A stretch of 64,000 nt of DNA, taken from IMG/VR virus record IMGVR_UViG_3300009370_000017, positions 1 through 64,000 of that record; one strand, given 5' to 3'. Under the pieces are notes generated by a model. It saw nothing but the letters and a program-made list of their open reading frames with translations. It did no database searches and had not been told where the DNA came from. This DNA comes from a virus. Below, piece by piece: positions 15,048-22,062 of the stretch; position 1 is the stretch's first letter, and each line of letters begins with the position of its first letter. Both the position numbers and the translations under genes were made by a program.

Positions 15048-15412
15048 AGAAAACAAAAATGATTAGTTGGGTTGTTGGTTTCATGTTATTTTGTGGATGG
15101 GCCGATTTAGTATGGGGTCAAACAACTTTAACTAAAGAACAAGCAGACAATCTTGCAAATAATATACAAGAGTTACAAATCAAAGCGGATTCTCTATCTA
15201 CTTCAGATAGCTTAAAGACTATTGAAATAGATTTACTTAATGAGAAAATTGATTCGTTAGAAGAAGATTTAACTCTTACAGAAAAGAAAGCTAAGTTAGT
15301 TAAGCCAAGTTGGTATGAGAATAAGTGGTTATATTTCGGATATGGTTCAGTACTAACATATGCAGTACTTACACTTGTTGAACAAGCTGGTCACGCTATA
15401 AATATTTTTTAA
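15044..15412 (+). CDS. secreted coiled-coil protein with C-terminal membrane helix, 122 residues
   Basis: Starts with a signal-like segment (MISWVVGFMLFCGWADLVWGQ, residues 6-26), followed by a coiled-coil stretch (about 30-90, with leucine/isoleucine heptads and many Glu/Lys/Asp), then a hydrophobic C-terminal segment (LYFGYGSVLTYAVLTLVEQ). This layout, a periplasmic coiled coil between membrane contacts, is reminiscent of spanins or tail-length-like periplasmic rods. Function unknown. Last gene of the small-envelope-protein run; its 3' end overlaps a convergent minus-strand frame. Confidence 0.72.
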   Translation: MKKTKMISWVVGFMLFCGWADLVWGQTTLTKEQADNLANNIQELQIKADSLSTSDSLKTIEIDLLNEKIDSLEEDLTLTEKKAKLVKPSWYENKWLYFGYGSVLTYAVLTLVEQAGHAINIF

Positions 15413-15620
15413 ATATTTCTTTCCCTTTAATATAATATTTTTCATATACACTTAAAATCTTTTCAGGAAGATTGTGTTTTAAGCAAGCATATAAAGTTAA
15501 AACAACAATTAACTTTTTTATATGAGGATTTGGTGGCAAAGACATTTCTACTGCCATAATTATACAGATTAGGATCATCAATGTCCAACGTATTTGCTCT
15601 TTTAGTATGTGAAAATTCAA
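15396..15620 (-). CDS. possible minus-strand membrane protein, 74 residues
   Basis: A minus-strand frame whose TTG at 15620 is preceded, on that strand, by AAGGA with a suitable gap. The product has a hydrophobic stretch WTLMILICIIMAVEMSL and a second one LIVVLTLYACL, then a basic tail ending KEIFKKYL. The frame can be extended to an ATG at 15725, but the added part is low-complexity and lacks a ribosome site. It converges on and overlaps the 3' end of the plus-strand gene by 17 bases. Function unknown; it could be a false frame. Confidence 0.42.
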   Translation of the reverse strand: MNFHILKEQIRWTLMILICIIMAVEMSLPPNPHIKKLIVVLTLYACLKHNLPEKILSVYEKYYIKGKEIFKKYL

Positions 15621-15729
15621 TTTTTTTCCTTTTTTTTTAAATAAAATGTATTTTAGACTTTTATGTTTATATATATACATATAAAGTTTTTTGAAAATTT
15701 GAAATGGGAACGCATCAGCAGGCATGTTG

Positions 15730-16117
15730 ATGTGGGGTTGACTGAATAACAGGTTGTGTTAAAGGCTTGTAATGTATCCTAATCCCTCTTGTGGTAGAGG
15801 AGTATTCACCTAAATGTTGGTAATACTGAAAGACATTTCGTGCGGGAGTTTGAGTCAATATAATTAGAAAAAGAAGCCTACTTTTTCACTTCATTGGGAG
15901 TACCCGAAAGGAAATCTCCCTGTAAACTGACCGAATAAACTTTTCTTTGAGAGTTAAGGTAGTTGTTTAGAAGTTGTATTCGCCTCAACGGTGTTAATAG
16001 CATTGAGAGAGAATCGAAGTAACTTTCGGAAATAACGTGTGAAGCTATAAAATCAGAGTGATTCAATGCGAAATGGCATTTTCGCACCCCCAAAATTTCA
16101 AAACTTTTTTACGAGGA
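15730..16117 (+). ncRNA. candidate large structured RNA
   Basis: No credible coding frame. The stretch is richer in G+C than its surroundings and full of helices that can be drawn by hand. From 5' to 3': CCTCT/AGAGG (15785-15789, 15796-15800); AGTATT-c-ACC with GGT-AATACT (15801-15810, 15819-15827); GAAAAAG/CTTTTTC (15867-15873, 15881-15887); GGGAG/CTCCC (15896-15900, 15916-15920); an 11-bp helix with one bulge, CGAATAAACTT with AAGTTgTATTCG (15932-15942, 15971-15982); and TGCGAAA/TTTCGCA (16067-16073, 16080-16086), followed at 16104-16110 by a T-run. A long-range GCATTGA/TCAATGC pairing (16000-16006, 16063-16069) competes with the last. TTGACT (15738-15743) can pair with AGTCAA (15853-15858). 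Not recognised as tmRNA, RNase P or 6S RNA. Phage large ornate RNAs (GOLLD, ROOL, HEARO) are the families to compare. Confidence 0.55.
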
Positions 16118-16260
16118 AGCCTCTTTATTCTCACTTTTATTATTTTAAATTATACTATCGAATATATGCTTCCTCAAACTTTTAATATGAGGCTCGAAAA
16201 TTTTTAGTTTCCACTTGAAATAAACAACTTAAAAATGAGGGCCTCATATTTTTTAAAAAA
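16113..16260 (+). repeat. cluster of inverted repeats built on GAGG/CCTC
   Basis: GAGGAAGC (16113-16120) is inverted as GCTTCCTC (16168-16175). AATATGAGGC (16184-16193) is inverted as GCCTCATATT (16241-16250), a 10-bp match followed by a T-run. TGAGGGCCTCA at 16235-16245 is itself an inverted repeat around one base, and GAGGAAGCCTC (16113-16123) around three. This could be a terminator, an operator array or part of a replication origin. No gene is present from 15621 to 16369 on the plus strand. Confidence 0.55.
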
Positions 16261-16284
16261 AAATGTATTTTTATGAAAAAACAT

Positions 16285-16294
16285 TATATTTATA
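16285..16294 (+). promoter_or_regulatory. possible promoter box TATATTTATA before hsp20
   Basis: TATATTTATA lies 76 bases before the Hsp20 start, in an otherwise empty gap, and matches the boxes at 3539 and 34747 exactly. Its complement contains TATAAATA, the T4 late-promoter box, so orientation is uncertain. Confidence 0.35.
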
Positions 16295-16369
16295 AGTAAT
16301 AAAGGTTTGATATCGCTCAATTGAGGATATCAATGTTTGACTAAATAGTAAACAAAACAGGAGAAAACA

Positions 16370-16846
16370 ATGACTAAAATCGCATTTCGTACAAACATCC
16401 CTTACTTCGATAGGGATTCTTTTTTGACCCCGTTTGATAAAATATTCGATCAAATGGTTGAAACTCATTATCCAGAAATAACAAAATCCGTTGGTGTAAA
16501 ACCATATGGTAATACTGCATATCCAAAAGTTAACGTATATGAATACGACGACAAAGTGGGTATTGTAGCAGAGATTCCTGGATTAAACAAGAAACAACTC
16601 AAAGTAGATGTTGAAGATGGAACTCTTACAATATCTGGAGATAAACACGGTTCTTTAATGAAAGATCAAGGTGCTAGAGTTATCCGTAAGGAATTAAAGC
16701 AATCTTCATTTAAAAGACAATTTGAATTGGGTGAGTTGTTAGATGGTGAGAACATTTCAGCCAATTTTAAGGATGGAATTTTATCTGTCTCAATTCCTAA
16801 GATGGAGCAGGAACAACCGAAGAAGACTACTGTAAAAATATCCTAA
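16370..16846 (+). CDS. small heat-shock protein (Hsp20 / alpha-crystallin)
   Basis: A 158-residue small heat-shock protein that would hold unfolded proteins as an ATP-independent chaperone. The alpha-crystallin domain runs from about residue 45 to 145: YPKVNVYEYDDKVGIVAEIPGL (start), KVDVEDGTLTISGD (middle), FKRQFELGELLDGENI and SANFKDGILSVSIPK (end). This is the standard strand pattern with the conserved A-x-x-x-G-I-L motif (ANFKDGIL). Hsp20 genes are known from cyanophages. An ACAGGAG ribosome site precedes the ATG. The next gene begins immediately after the stop. Confidence 0.95.
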   Translation: MTKIAFRTNIPYFDRDSFLTPFDKIFDQMVETHYPEITKSVGVKPYGNTAYPKVNVYEYDDKVGIVAEIPGLNKKQLKVDVEDGTLTISGDKHGSLMKDQGARVIRKELKQSSFKRQFELGELLDGENISANFKDGILSVSIPKMEQEQPKKTTVKIS

Positions 16847-17047
16847 ATGAAGGAAATGATACGCATCGGAGATGATGTGTATGTTCTACTTGGAACTGTA
16901 TCGGTAAGTTCTGGTTACACAATTGATGAACTAAAAAATATGTATTCACTTGCGGATACAGTTCTGAGAAAGAATGATTTGTGGTATATTACCCATAAAA
17001 CCATAGTTGCTGAATTTGAAGATATTATAGATAAAAAAGACAGTTAA
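16847..17047 (+). CDS. hypothetical protein, 66 residues
   Basis: Not recognised. A short, soluble, acidic protein beginning MKEMIRIGDDVYVLLGT. The ATG follows the Hsp20 stop codon directly, so it is translated from the same message. There is no membrane segment or metal motif. Confidence 0.68.
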   Translation: MKEMIRIGDDVYVLLGTVSVSSGYTIDELKNMYSLADTVLRKNDLWYITHKTIVAEFEDIIDKKDS

Positions 17048-17104
17048 GTAAATATATATTCTATTTATAATTGTATTAATAAACAGATATTAAAGGAGAA
17101 TTTT

Positions 17105-17290
17105 GTGGATGATTTTTTTGATAAATTATTTCAAAAAATAGCAGAATTTCATGAAAGAGAAATTCATATGAGTCAATCTTTAGCAGAGAATGATGAAGAC
17201 ATACCAATGTATGTTTTAGAGAAGGCAAGACAAGATTTTCATCTTAAAGAATATTTGTGGTTTAATAGAGATAAGATACCTAGTGCATAA
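17105..17290 (+). CDS. hypothetical protein, 61 residues
   Basis: Not recognised. The GTG at 17105 is chosen because AAAGGAG lies six bases before it. The product is acidic and helical, with many Glu, Asp and Lys residues and no membrane segment. It is followed closely by another small helical protein. Confidence 0.68.
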   Translation: MDDFFDKLFQKIAEFHEREIHMSQSLAENDEDIPMYVLEKARQDFHLKEYLWFNRDKIPSA

Positions 17291-17307
17291 TAACATTAAG
17301 GAGTTAC

Positions 17308-17487
17308 ATGAAATATCAACGTACTGTAGAAGAAAGACTTGATCAATTATTACAAGTTATTGAAAGACTCATTGAAAGAGTAACAGATAATACTATTGAT
17401 AGAGATGATCTTTCTAATCAATTAAGTAATTTACATGAAAGATTAGAACAAGTACATGGGTTAGTAGAATTGGAAGATGAAGATTAG
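17308..17487 (+). CDS. small coiled-coil protein, 59 residues
   Basis: An ATG at 17308 with AAGGAG upstream opens a 59-residue frame to a TAG at 17485. The sequence has clear heptads of leucine, valine and isoleucine (RLDQLLQVIERLIERV and later LSNLHERLEQVHGLVEL) and is very likely a coiled coil. It precedes a membrane protein that also contains a coiled coil, so the two could interact. Confidence 0.72.
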   Translation: MKYQRTVEERLDQLLQVIERLIERVTDNTIDRDDLSNQLSNLHERLEQVHGLVELEDED

Positions 17488-17502
17488 AGAACTAAATATT
17501 AT

Positions 17503-18336
17503 ATGCTTGAACGATTTAAAAACTTTAAATTATTAATCGGTATATCTGCTTTAACAGTAGCAGGGTCAGCAGCGTTCTTTTCAGTATTTGGTTTATCAAA
17601 GTTATTTTCAGGAGCACAAACTTCAGTAATTATAATGGCAGGTTCATTAGAGTTTACTAAACTTGTAGCCGCTTCATTTTTATATCAGTATTGGTATAGA
17701 GCCAGTAAGATATTAAAAACTTATTTGGGTATTGGTGTGGTTACTTTAGTGTTAATAACTTCAGCAGGTATATTCGGATATCTATCAAATGCCTATCAAG
17801 GCGCAACAATTAATTTCGAAAAACAATCCACAACTTTATTATATAAAGAAGATAGATTAGAACAATTAGAAGATGATAAAACTTATCTAAAAGAAGAGTT
17901 AGAACAATCTATTGCTTCTTTACCAGAAAATTATATTACAGCAAAAAGAAAACTTCGTGAAGATTATAATCCAAAAGTATTAGCAGTCAATGATGAGATA
18001 TTAAAAATTAAACAAGAGATTGGTGATTTAAAAGTTGAATTAATAGAAACTGGGGTGGATGTGGGTCCCGCAATTTATTTGGCAAGAGTATTTGGAACTG
18101 ATGTAGATACAGTTGTAAAGTTCTTTATATTCATTTTAATTTTTGTATTCGATCCAATGGCATTAGCTATGGTATTAGCATGGAATACTGCACTTGGTAG
18201 AAGAAGTTTTGAAGTATATGAAGAGGGTGATAAAAAGGAAAAAGAAAAGGGTGATAAAAATAAAAAAGAAAGAAAAGTCCTAACAGGCCCCGAATTTGAT
18301 GATAGACCACGAAAGGGAAGTGTAAAAATTGTATAA
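17503..18336 (+). CDS. multi-span membrane protein with central coiled coil
   Basis: A 277-residue protein. Four hydrophobic segments: about 11-30 (LIGISALTVAGSAAFFSVFG), 40-60 (SVIIMAGSLEFTKLVAASFL), 73-95 (TYLGIGVVTLVLITSAGIFGY) and 208-230 (FFIFILIFVFDPMALAMVL). A charged coiled-coil region of about 100 residues (105-195) separates the third and fourth. The tail is very basic (KKEKEKGDKNKKERK). Similar proteins occur in marine tailed phages as unknowns. It is expected in the inner membrane; its role is unknown. Confidence 0.8.
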   Translation: MLERFKNFKLLIGISALTVAGSAAFFSVFGLSKLFSGAQTSVIIMAGSLEFTKLVAASFLYQYWYRASKILKTYLGIGVVTLVLITSAGIFGYLSNAYQGATINFEKQSTTLLYKEDRLEQLEDDKTYLKEELEQSIASLPENYITAKRKLREDYNPKVLAVNDEILKIKQEIGDLKVELIETGVDVGPAIYLARVFGTDVDTVVKFFIFILIFVFDPMALAMVLAWNTALGRRSFEVYEEGDKKEKEKGDKNKKERKVLTGPEFDDRPRKGSVKIV

Positions 18337-18372
18337 TAAAAATTTCACATACCGCGGGGGTGATAACCGAAA

Positions 18373-18436
18373 ACAGGCAGTTGACGCACCTGTAGAAAAA
18401 TGCGTCTTACACTAAAAAAAAACGAGGAGACGTTTC
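18373..18436 (+). promoter_or_regulatory. H-type pseudoknot and ribosome-site hairpin in the receptor leader
   Basis: ACAGG (18373-18377) pairs with CCTGT (18389-18393). Inside its loop, GACGCA (18383-18388) pairs with TGCGTC (18401-18406). This is an H-type pseudoknot with stems of 5 and 6 bp, no bases between the stems, and an A-rich seven-base third loop (AGAAAAA). Farther on, AAACG (18420-18424) and CGTTT (18431-18435) can form a stem displaying AGGAGA, the ribosome site, in the loop, one base before the ATG. It could be a riboswitch or translational operator for the TonB-dependent receptor. TTGACG at 18382-18387 could instead be a -35 element. Confidence 0.5.
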
Positions 18437-21229
18437 ATGAAAAACAAACGTAATCTAATCTCATTGGTAATAACATTTCTAATGCCTATGTTCATTTATG
18501 GACAAAGTGTTAGTGGTACGGTTGCTGATGAGGCAGGGAATCCTTTGGCTGGAGCTAATGTAGTTGTACAAGGAACTGATTTGGGTGCCGCTTCTTTGGA
18601 AGATGGTACTTATTCGATTAAAATCGGAGAAGGTTCACATACACTAATAGCTTCTGTTATCGGGTATGAATCATCTTCACAAACAGTAGATGTTAGTGGA
18701 GATATTAGTCTCGACTTTAGCTTAGCGGTTTCCGCAGTCGAGATGTCAGCATTGGAAGTTTTGGCTTCCCGTGCAGGCGAAAAAACACCTGTTGCTTATA
18801 CTACGGTAGAAAAAGCAGATATGGAATTCCGTCTTGGTAGTCAAGACCTTCCAATGGCGCTTAATCTAACACCATCAGTATATGCTACGCAACAAGGTGG
18901 TGGTGCGGGTGATGCTCGTATCAATGTTCGAGGTTTTAATCAACGGAATGTAGCAGTAATGATTAATGGAGTACCACAAAATGATATGGAAAACGGTTGG
19001 GTTTATTGGTCCAATTGGGATGGTGTAGCAGATGCTGCACATTCTATCCAGATGCAACGTGGTTTAAGTGCTGTTAATTTAGCTACACCTTCCATTGGTG
19101 GAACTATGAACATAATTACAGACCCTACCTCTCACATAAAGGGTGGTAAGGTAAAACAAGAAGTTGGTGCTGGTGATTTTCTTAAAACTACAGTAAACTA
19201 TAATACTGGCTTGATAGGTGATAAATTTGCCTTGAGTGGTACAGTAGTACGTAAAACTGGTGGTGGAATCATTGACAAAACGTGGACAGATGCTTGGGCA
19301 TATTACTTTGGTGCAAGTTACGCACTAAATGCTGATAACCGATTTGAATTATACGCAATCGGTGCGCCACAGCGACACGCACACAATCTATATAAACAGA
19401 ATATTGGTGCATATGATGCTGATTTTGCTGCAAGTATAGATGGATATGATACTGAAGCACTTGGTGAAGATGGTAAGTTCAAGGATGTTGGACGTACATT
19501 TAATCAAAATTGGTCTCCAGTAGACCCATCATATACAGGTAAACAATACTATTATATGTATGGTGCTAAAACAGTAGCAAGACACGATCCCAACTTTATT
19601 AACGAAAGAGAAAATTTCTTTCACAAGCCTTTAGTAAACCTAAATCATTTTCTAACTATTAATGACAAAACAATGTTAAGTTCAGTATTGTATTGGAGTG
19701 GTGGTTCAGGTGGTGGTACAGGTACTTATGGTAGGATTCCTACTATGGATGCTGATGGTAATCTTGGTGATGATGACTATAAATTTTATTATGGTCGTTC
19801 TCCCTGGACACGTGATTGGAATGCTCTTATCGCTATGAATAGTGGTGATTCTGATACAGTTTATGTAGACAAAAGAGTAATCACACGCACACATGGTATT
19901 GATAATAATCAATCTGTAGGTATTTTGAGAAATAGCATTAATCGTCAGAATACATATGGCCTTATTTCTAAACTTAATTATGATGTAAGTGATGAACTTC
20001 AATTACAATTAGGTATAGATTGGAGAACTGCTGGTATAGAACACGCACGTGAAGTACGTGATCTAATGGGTGGTGATTATTATGTGGATTATGCTGATGA
20101 TAATGTACCTGATGGTAAAAGAGTTGGATTAGGTGATATAATCGCTTATCATAACTCAACCACAGTTGATTGGTTAGGTGGATTCTTACAAGGAGCTTAT
20201 GCTTCAGGTCCACTTTCAGCCTATGGTATGGTAGGATTATCACAGATTGGATATTCATATCAAGACCATTTTACTGTAGCCGATGAGAAGATTGTAGCAG
20301 ATCCTATTTCCACTTTACAATGGAAAGGTGGGGCAATGTATGATGTTACTGATAACGTTTCAGTTTTTGGTAATTTTGGTATTGTTGAAAAGCCACCAAT
20401 TATGGATAATGTAATCTATTATGATGGTACGGTTGCTTCAGATCCTGCAAATGAAAGATTTGTAAGTTCAGAAGCTGGTGCTCACTACGCGACGGATAAA
20501 GTAGCAGTTAAAGTGTCTGCATATAATACAGATTGGAAAGACAGAAACCTTACCAAATCTGTAACAAGCGGACAAGGTTCAAGCGGTGATACTGATGTGA
20601 TTTTCCTTTCGGGGATAAATCAGAATCATAAAGGTGTTGAAGTTGAAGCTTCTACACAAGTACTTGATGTACTTAACTTACAAGCTATAGTAAGTCTTGG
20701 TACTTGGAAGTTTGTAGGTGATGCAGCAGGTAACTATCAAGAAGATGAGTTTAACGAAGAAGGTCAAGTTATCGGACAGACAACTACACCTTATTCTTAC
20801 GCACTTGATGGTTTGTTTGTTGGTGATATGCCTCAAACATCTTACGCACTTGTTGGAACGCTTACACCAATTAAAGGTCTAAAAATGCAAGCAGTATACA
20901 AACAGTATGATAATAATTATGCTGATTGGAGTCCTGACGCTCGTGAGTATGATGGCTCAGATGCTGGTGCAGATAGAGAACAAGTATGGATGGCACCTGG
21001 ATATTCCAGAGTTGACTTACATGCTTCATATGCTCTACCTTCAATTGGTGGTATGGATTTTACCGCATTTGCTCATGTATTTAATGCAACAGATGCAACA
21101 TACATTCAAGATGCAGTAGATCATAGTCAGTATAATAGCTACGGAGATAAAACTCACGCAGCACACAACGCTGAAGTTTTTCTTGGAACACCAAGATACT
21201 TTAACGCAGGAATTTCTGTAAATTTCTAA
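18437..21229 (+). CDS. TonB-dependent outer-membrane receptor (SusC/CarboxypepD-reg type)
   Basis: A full-length 930-residue TonB-dependent receptor, an energised outer-membrane channel for siderophores, vitamins, glycans or peptides. Signal peptide MKNKRNLISLVITFLMPMFIYGQ (1-23). A carboxypeptidase-regulatory-like domain follows at 24-100 (SGTVADEAGNPLAGANVV). The plug lies at about 115-235 (LNLTPSVYATQQGGGAGDARINVRGF, then IGGTMNIITDP), and the barrel at about 240-930 ends in a terminal Phe (GISVNF), as outer-membrane barrels do. No frameshift or gap is seen. It is richer in G+C than nearby phage genes, so recent capture from the host is likely. A structured leader precedes it and a G+C-rich hairpin follows. 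TonB, ExbB and ExbD are not in the window, so host energy would be used. Confidence 0.95.
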   Translation: MKNKRNLISLVITFLMPMFIYGQSVSGTVADEAGNPLAGANVVVQGTDLGAASLEDGTYSIKIGEGSHTLIASVIGYESSSQTVDVSGDISLDFSLAVSAVEMSALEVLASRAGEKTPVAYTTVEKADMEFRLGSQDLPMALNLTPSVYATQQGGGAGDARINVRGFNQRNVAVMINGVPQNDMENGWVYWSNWDGVADAAHSIQMQRGLSAVNLATPSIGGTMNIITDPTSHIKGGKVKQEVGAGDFLKTTVNYNTGLIGDKFALSGTVVRKTGGGIIDKTWTDAWAYYFGASYALNADNRFELYAIGAPQRHAHNLYKQNIGAYDADFAASIDGYDTEALGEDGKFKDVGRTFNQNWSPVDPSYTGKQYYYMYGAKTVARHDPNFINERENFFHKPLVNLNHFLTINDKTMLSSVLYWSGGSGGGTGTYGRIPTMDADGNLGDDDYKFYYGRSPWTRDWNALIAMNSGDSDTVYVDKRVITRTHGIDNNQSVGILRNSINRQNTYGLISKLNYDVSDELQLQLGIDWRTAGIEHAREVRDLMGGDYYVDYADDNVPDGKRVGLGDIIAYHNSTTVDWLGGFLQGAYASGPLSAYGMVGLSQIGYSYQDHFTVADEKIVADPISTLQWKGGAMYDVTDNVSVFGNFGIVEKPPIMDNVIYYDGTVASDPANERFVSSEAGAHYATDKVAVKVSAYNTDWKDRNLTKSVTSGQGSSGDTDVIFLSGINQNHKGVEVEASTQVLDVLNLQAIVSLGTWKFVGDAAGNYQEDEFNEEGQVIGQTTTPYSYALDGLFVGDMPQTSYALVGTLTPIKGLKMQAVYKQYDNNYADWSPDAREYDGSDAGADREQVWMAPGYSRVDLHASYALPSIGGMDFTAFAHVFNATDATYIQDAVDHSQYNSYGDKTHAAHNAEVFLGTPRYFNAGISVNF

Positions 21230-21244
21230 AATAGTATAATATGT

Positions 21245-21273
21245 GGGGGCTGGGGAAACTGGCCCCCCTATTT
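21245..21273 (+). terminator. G+C-rich terminator-like hairpin after the receptor
   Basis: GGGGGC (21245-21250) pairs with GCCCCC (21262-21267) around an 11-base loop, 16 bases after the receptor stop. Only a short T-run follows (TATTT). Its G+C-rich stem is unlike the other phage terminators and fits import together with the receptor gene. Confidence 0.6.
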
Positions 21274-21276
21274 ACT

Positions 21277-21462
21277 ATGTTAAAACAGAAAGATATACCA
21301 AATAAAGATTTTGATTGTAATCCAAAAGGTGATTGTTGGTGTAGAAAAAAACCATTTCCACAATTACCATATTCAGGATCTATTACTTTTATAGGTGATG
21401 CACCCGACATATGTTATTCACCAAAAGAGCTAGAATTAATCATTAAAGAGCAAAAAAAATAA
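21277..21462 (+). CDS. small cysteine-rich CWC-type protein, 61 residues
   Basis: The ATG at 21277 lies after the terminator-like hairpin; the ATG at 21241 would place that hairpin inside the gene. The product contains DFDCNPKGDCWCRKKPFP near residues 11-28 and a later Cys (DICYSPKEL). This matches the outline of the small cysteine-rich CWC family, probably a metal-binding protein of unknown role. Similar short proteins are mostly bacterial, so it may have arrived with the receptor gene. Promoter copy 3 overlaps its 3' end. Confidence 0.68.
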   Translation: MLKQKDIPNKDFDCNPKGDCWCRKKPFPQLPYSGSITFIGDAPDICYSPKELELIIKEQKK

Positions 21463-21511
21463 TTAAAAAAAGGCTTGACTCGTATTGCATTTTATCCTTA
21501 TGATCAGGATG
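21452..21511 (+). promoter_or_regulatory. conserved promoter, copy 3
   Basis: The A-tract AATAATTAAAAAAAGGC is followed by TTGACT at 21475-21480, 18 bases, and TATGAT at 21499-21504. The spacer (CGTATTGCATTTTATCCT) is less conserved than in copies 2 and 4. It faces the gene at 21523. Confidence 0.85.
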
Positions 21512-21522
21512 AAAGGGAAATT

Positions 21523-21882
21523 ATGAGAATATACGACAAATATGATGCAGTGAAAAAAGCGGCATCTTCTTTACGATCAGAAATGAATCGTATTCTAAAA
21601 CCCAAAGGGTTTAAATTAAACATAAAAACAAATGCAAATTATTACTATAAATATGAGTTAATTGCTACGATTTGTACACCAAATTGGTTCGATGATTATA
21701 CTGATCCTAATGACCGATGGTCAGTAACGCCTAAATTAGAAAGCCTCAGGGATTCCATTACAAAGCGTTTTATACACATATTACACGATATAGTTAAGGA
21801 TATGGATGAAATTACAGATTGGGTTGAAGAAGATGATGTTAGTGCTGATATTAGGTTTAGTTACAACGTAGGTAGTTGGTAA
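21523..21882 (+). CDS. hypothetical protein, 119 residues
   Basis: Not recognised. The ATG at 21523 with AAAGGG upstream is chosen; a longer frame that opens with TTG at 21475 would read through the promoter. The product is soluble, with a basic helical first half and an acidic second half (DMDEITDWVEEDDV). It is the first gene after promoter copy 3 and shares one base with the next start (TAATG). Confidence 0.75.
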   Translation: MRIYDKYDAVKKAASSLRSEMNRILKPKGFKLNIKTNANYYYKYELIATICTPNWFDDYTDPNDRWSVTPKLESLRDSITKRFIHILHDIVKDMDEITDWVEEDDVSADIRFSYNVGSW

Positions 21883-22001
21883 TGGCTGATTTAAGATTAC
21901 TCAGAGATAATTTTATGGAGTTTTTTATAGGTATTATGAGTGTTTGTTTATTGAGTAGTTTAATACCATTAGTATTCTATATAATGAGACTTATTAAGTG
22001 A
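21882..22001 (+). CDS. small single-span membrane protein, 39 residues
   Basis: An ATG at 21882 overlapping the preceding stop by one base. One hydrophobic segment (FFIGIMSVCLLSSLIPLVFYIM) lies between short charged ends. Its stop codon is followed at once by the A-tract of promoter copy 4. Function unknown. Several similar tiny membrane proteins occur across the window. Confidence 0.6.
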   Translation: MADLRLLRDNFMEFFIGIMSVCLLSSLIPLVFYIMRLIK

Positions 22002-22060
22002 AAAAAATAATTAAAAAAAGGCTTGACTTGTATGGTCCTTTATCCTTATATTTAGGTACA
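22001..22060 (+). promoter_or_regulatory. conserved promoter, copy 4
   Basis: AATAATTAAAAAAAGGC, then TTGACT at 22023-22028, 18 bases, and TATATT at 22047-22052. The spacer nearly matches copy 2. The expected start of transcription, near 22059, is only a few bases before the ATG at 22063, so the message may be almost leaderless. Confidence 0.88.
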
Positions 22061-22062
22061 AA

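Noticed and set aside
15878-16093. Minus-strand frame of 71 codons
   Set aside because: It covers the strongly folded RNA candidate, has no ribosome site and no recognisable protein pattern.
15730-16117. tmRNA, RNase P RNA or 6S RNA
   Set aside because: No tRNA-like end with a GGTTCRA T-loop, no tag reading frame, and no RNase P conserved core could be found.
21475-21522. Longer start (TTG) of the gene at 21523
   Set aside because: The TTG is the first half of the -35 hexamer of promoter copy 3, upstream of the expected transcription start.
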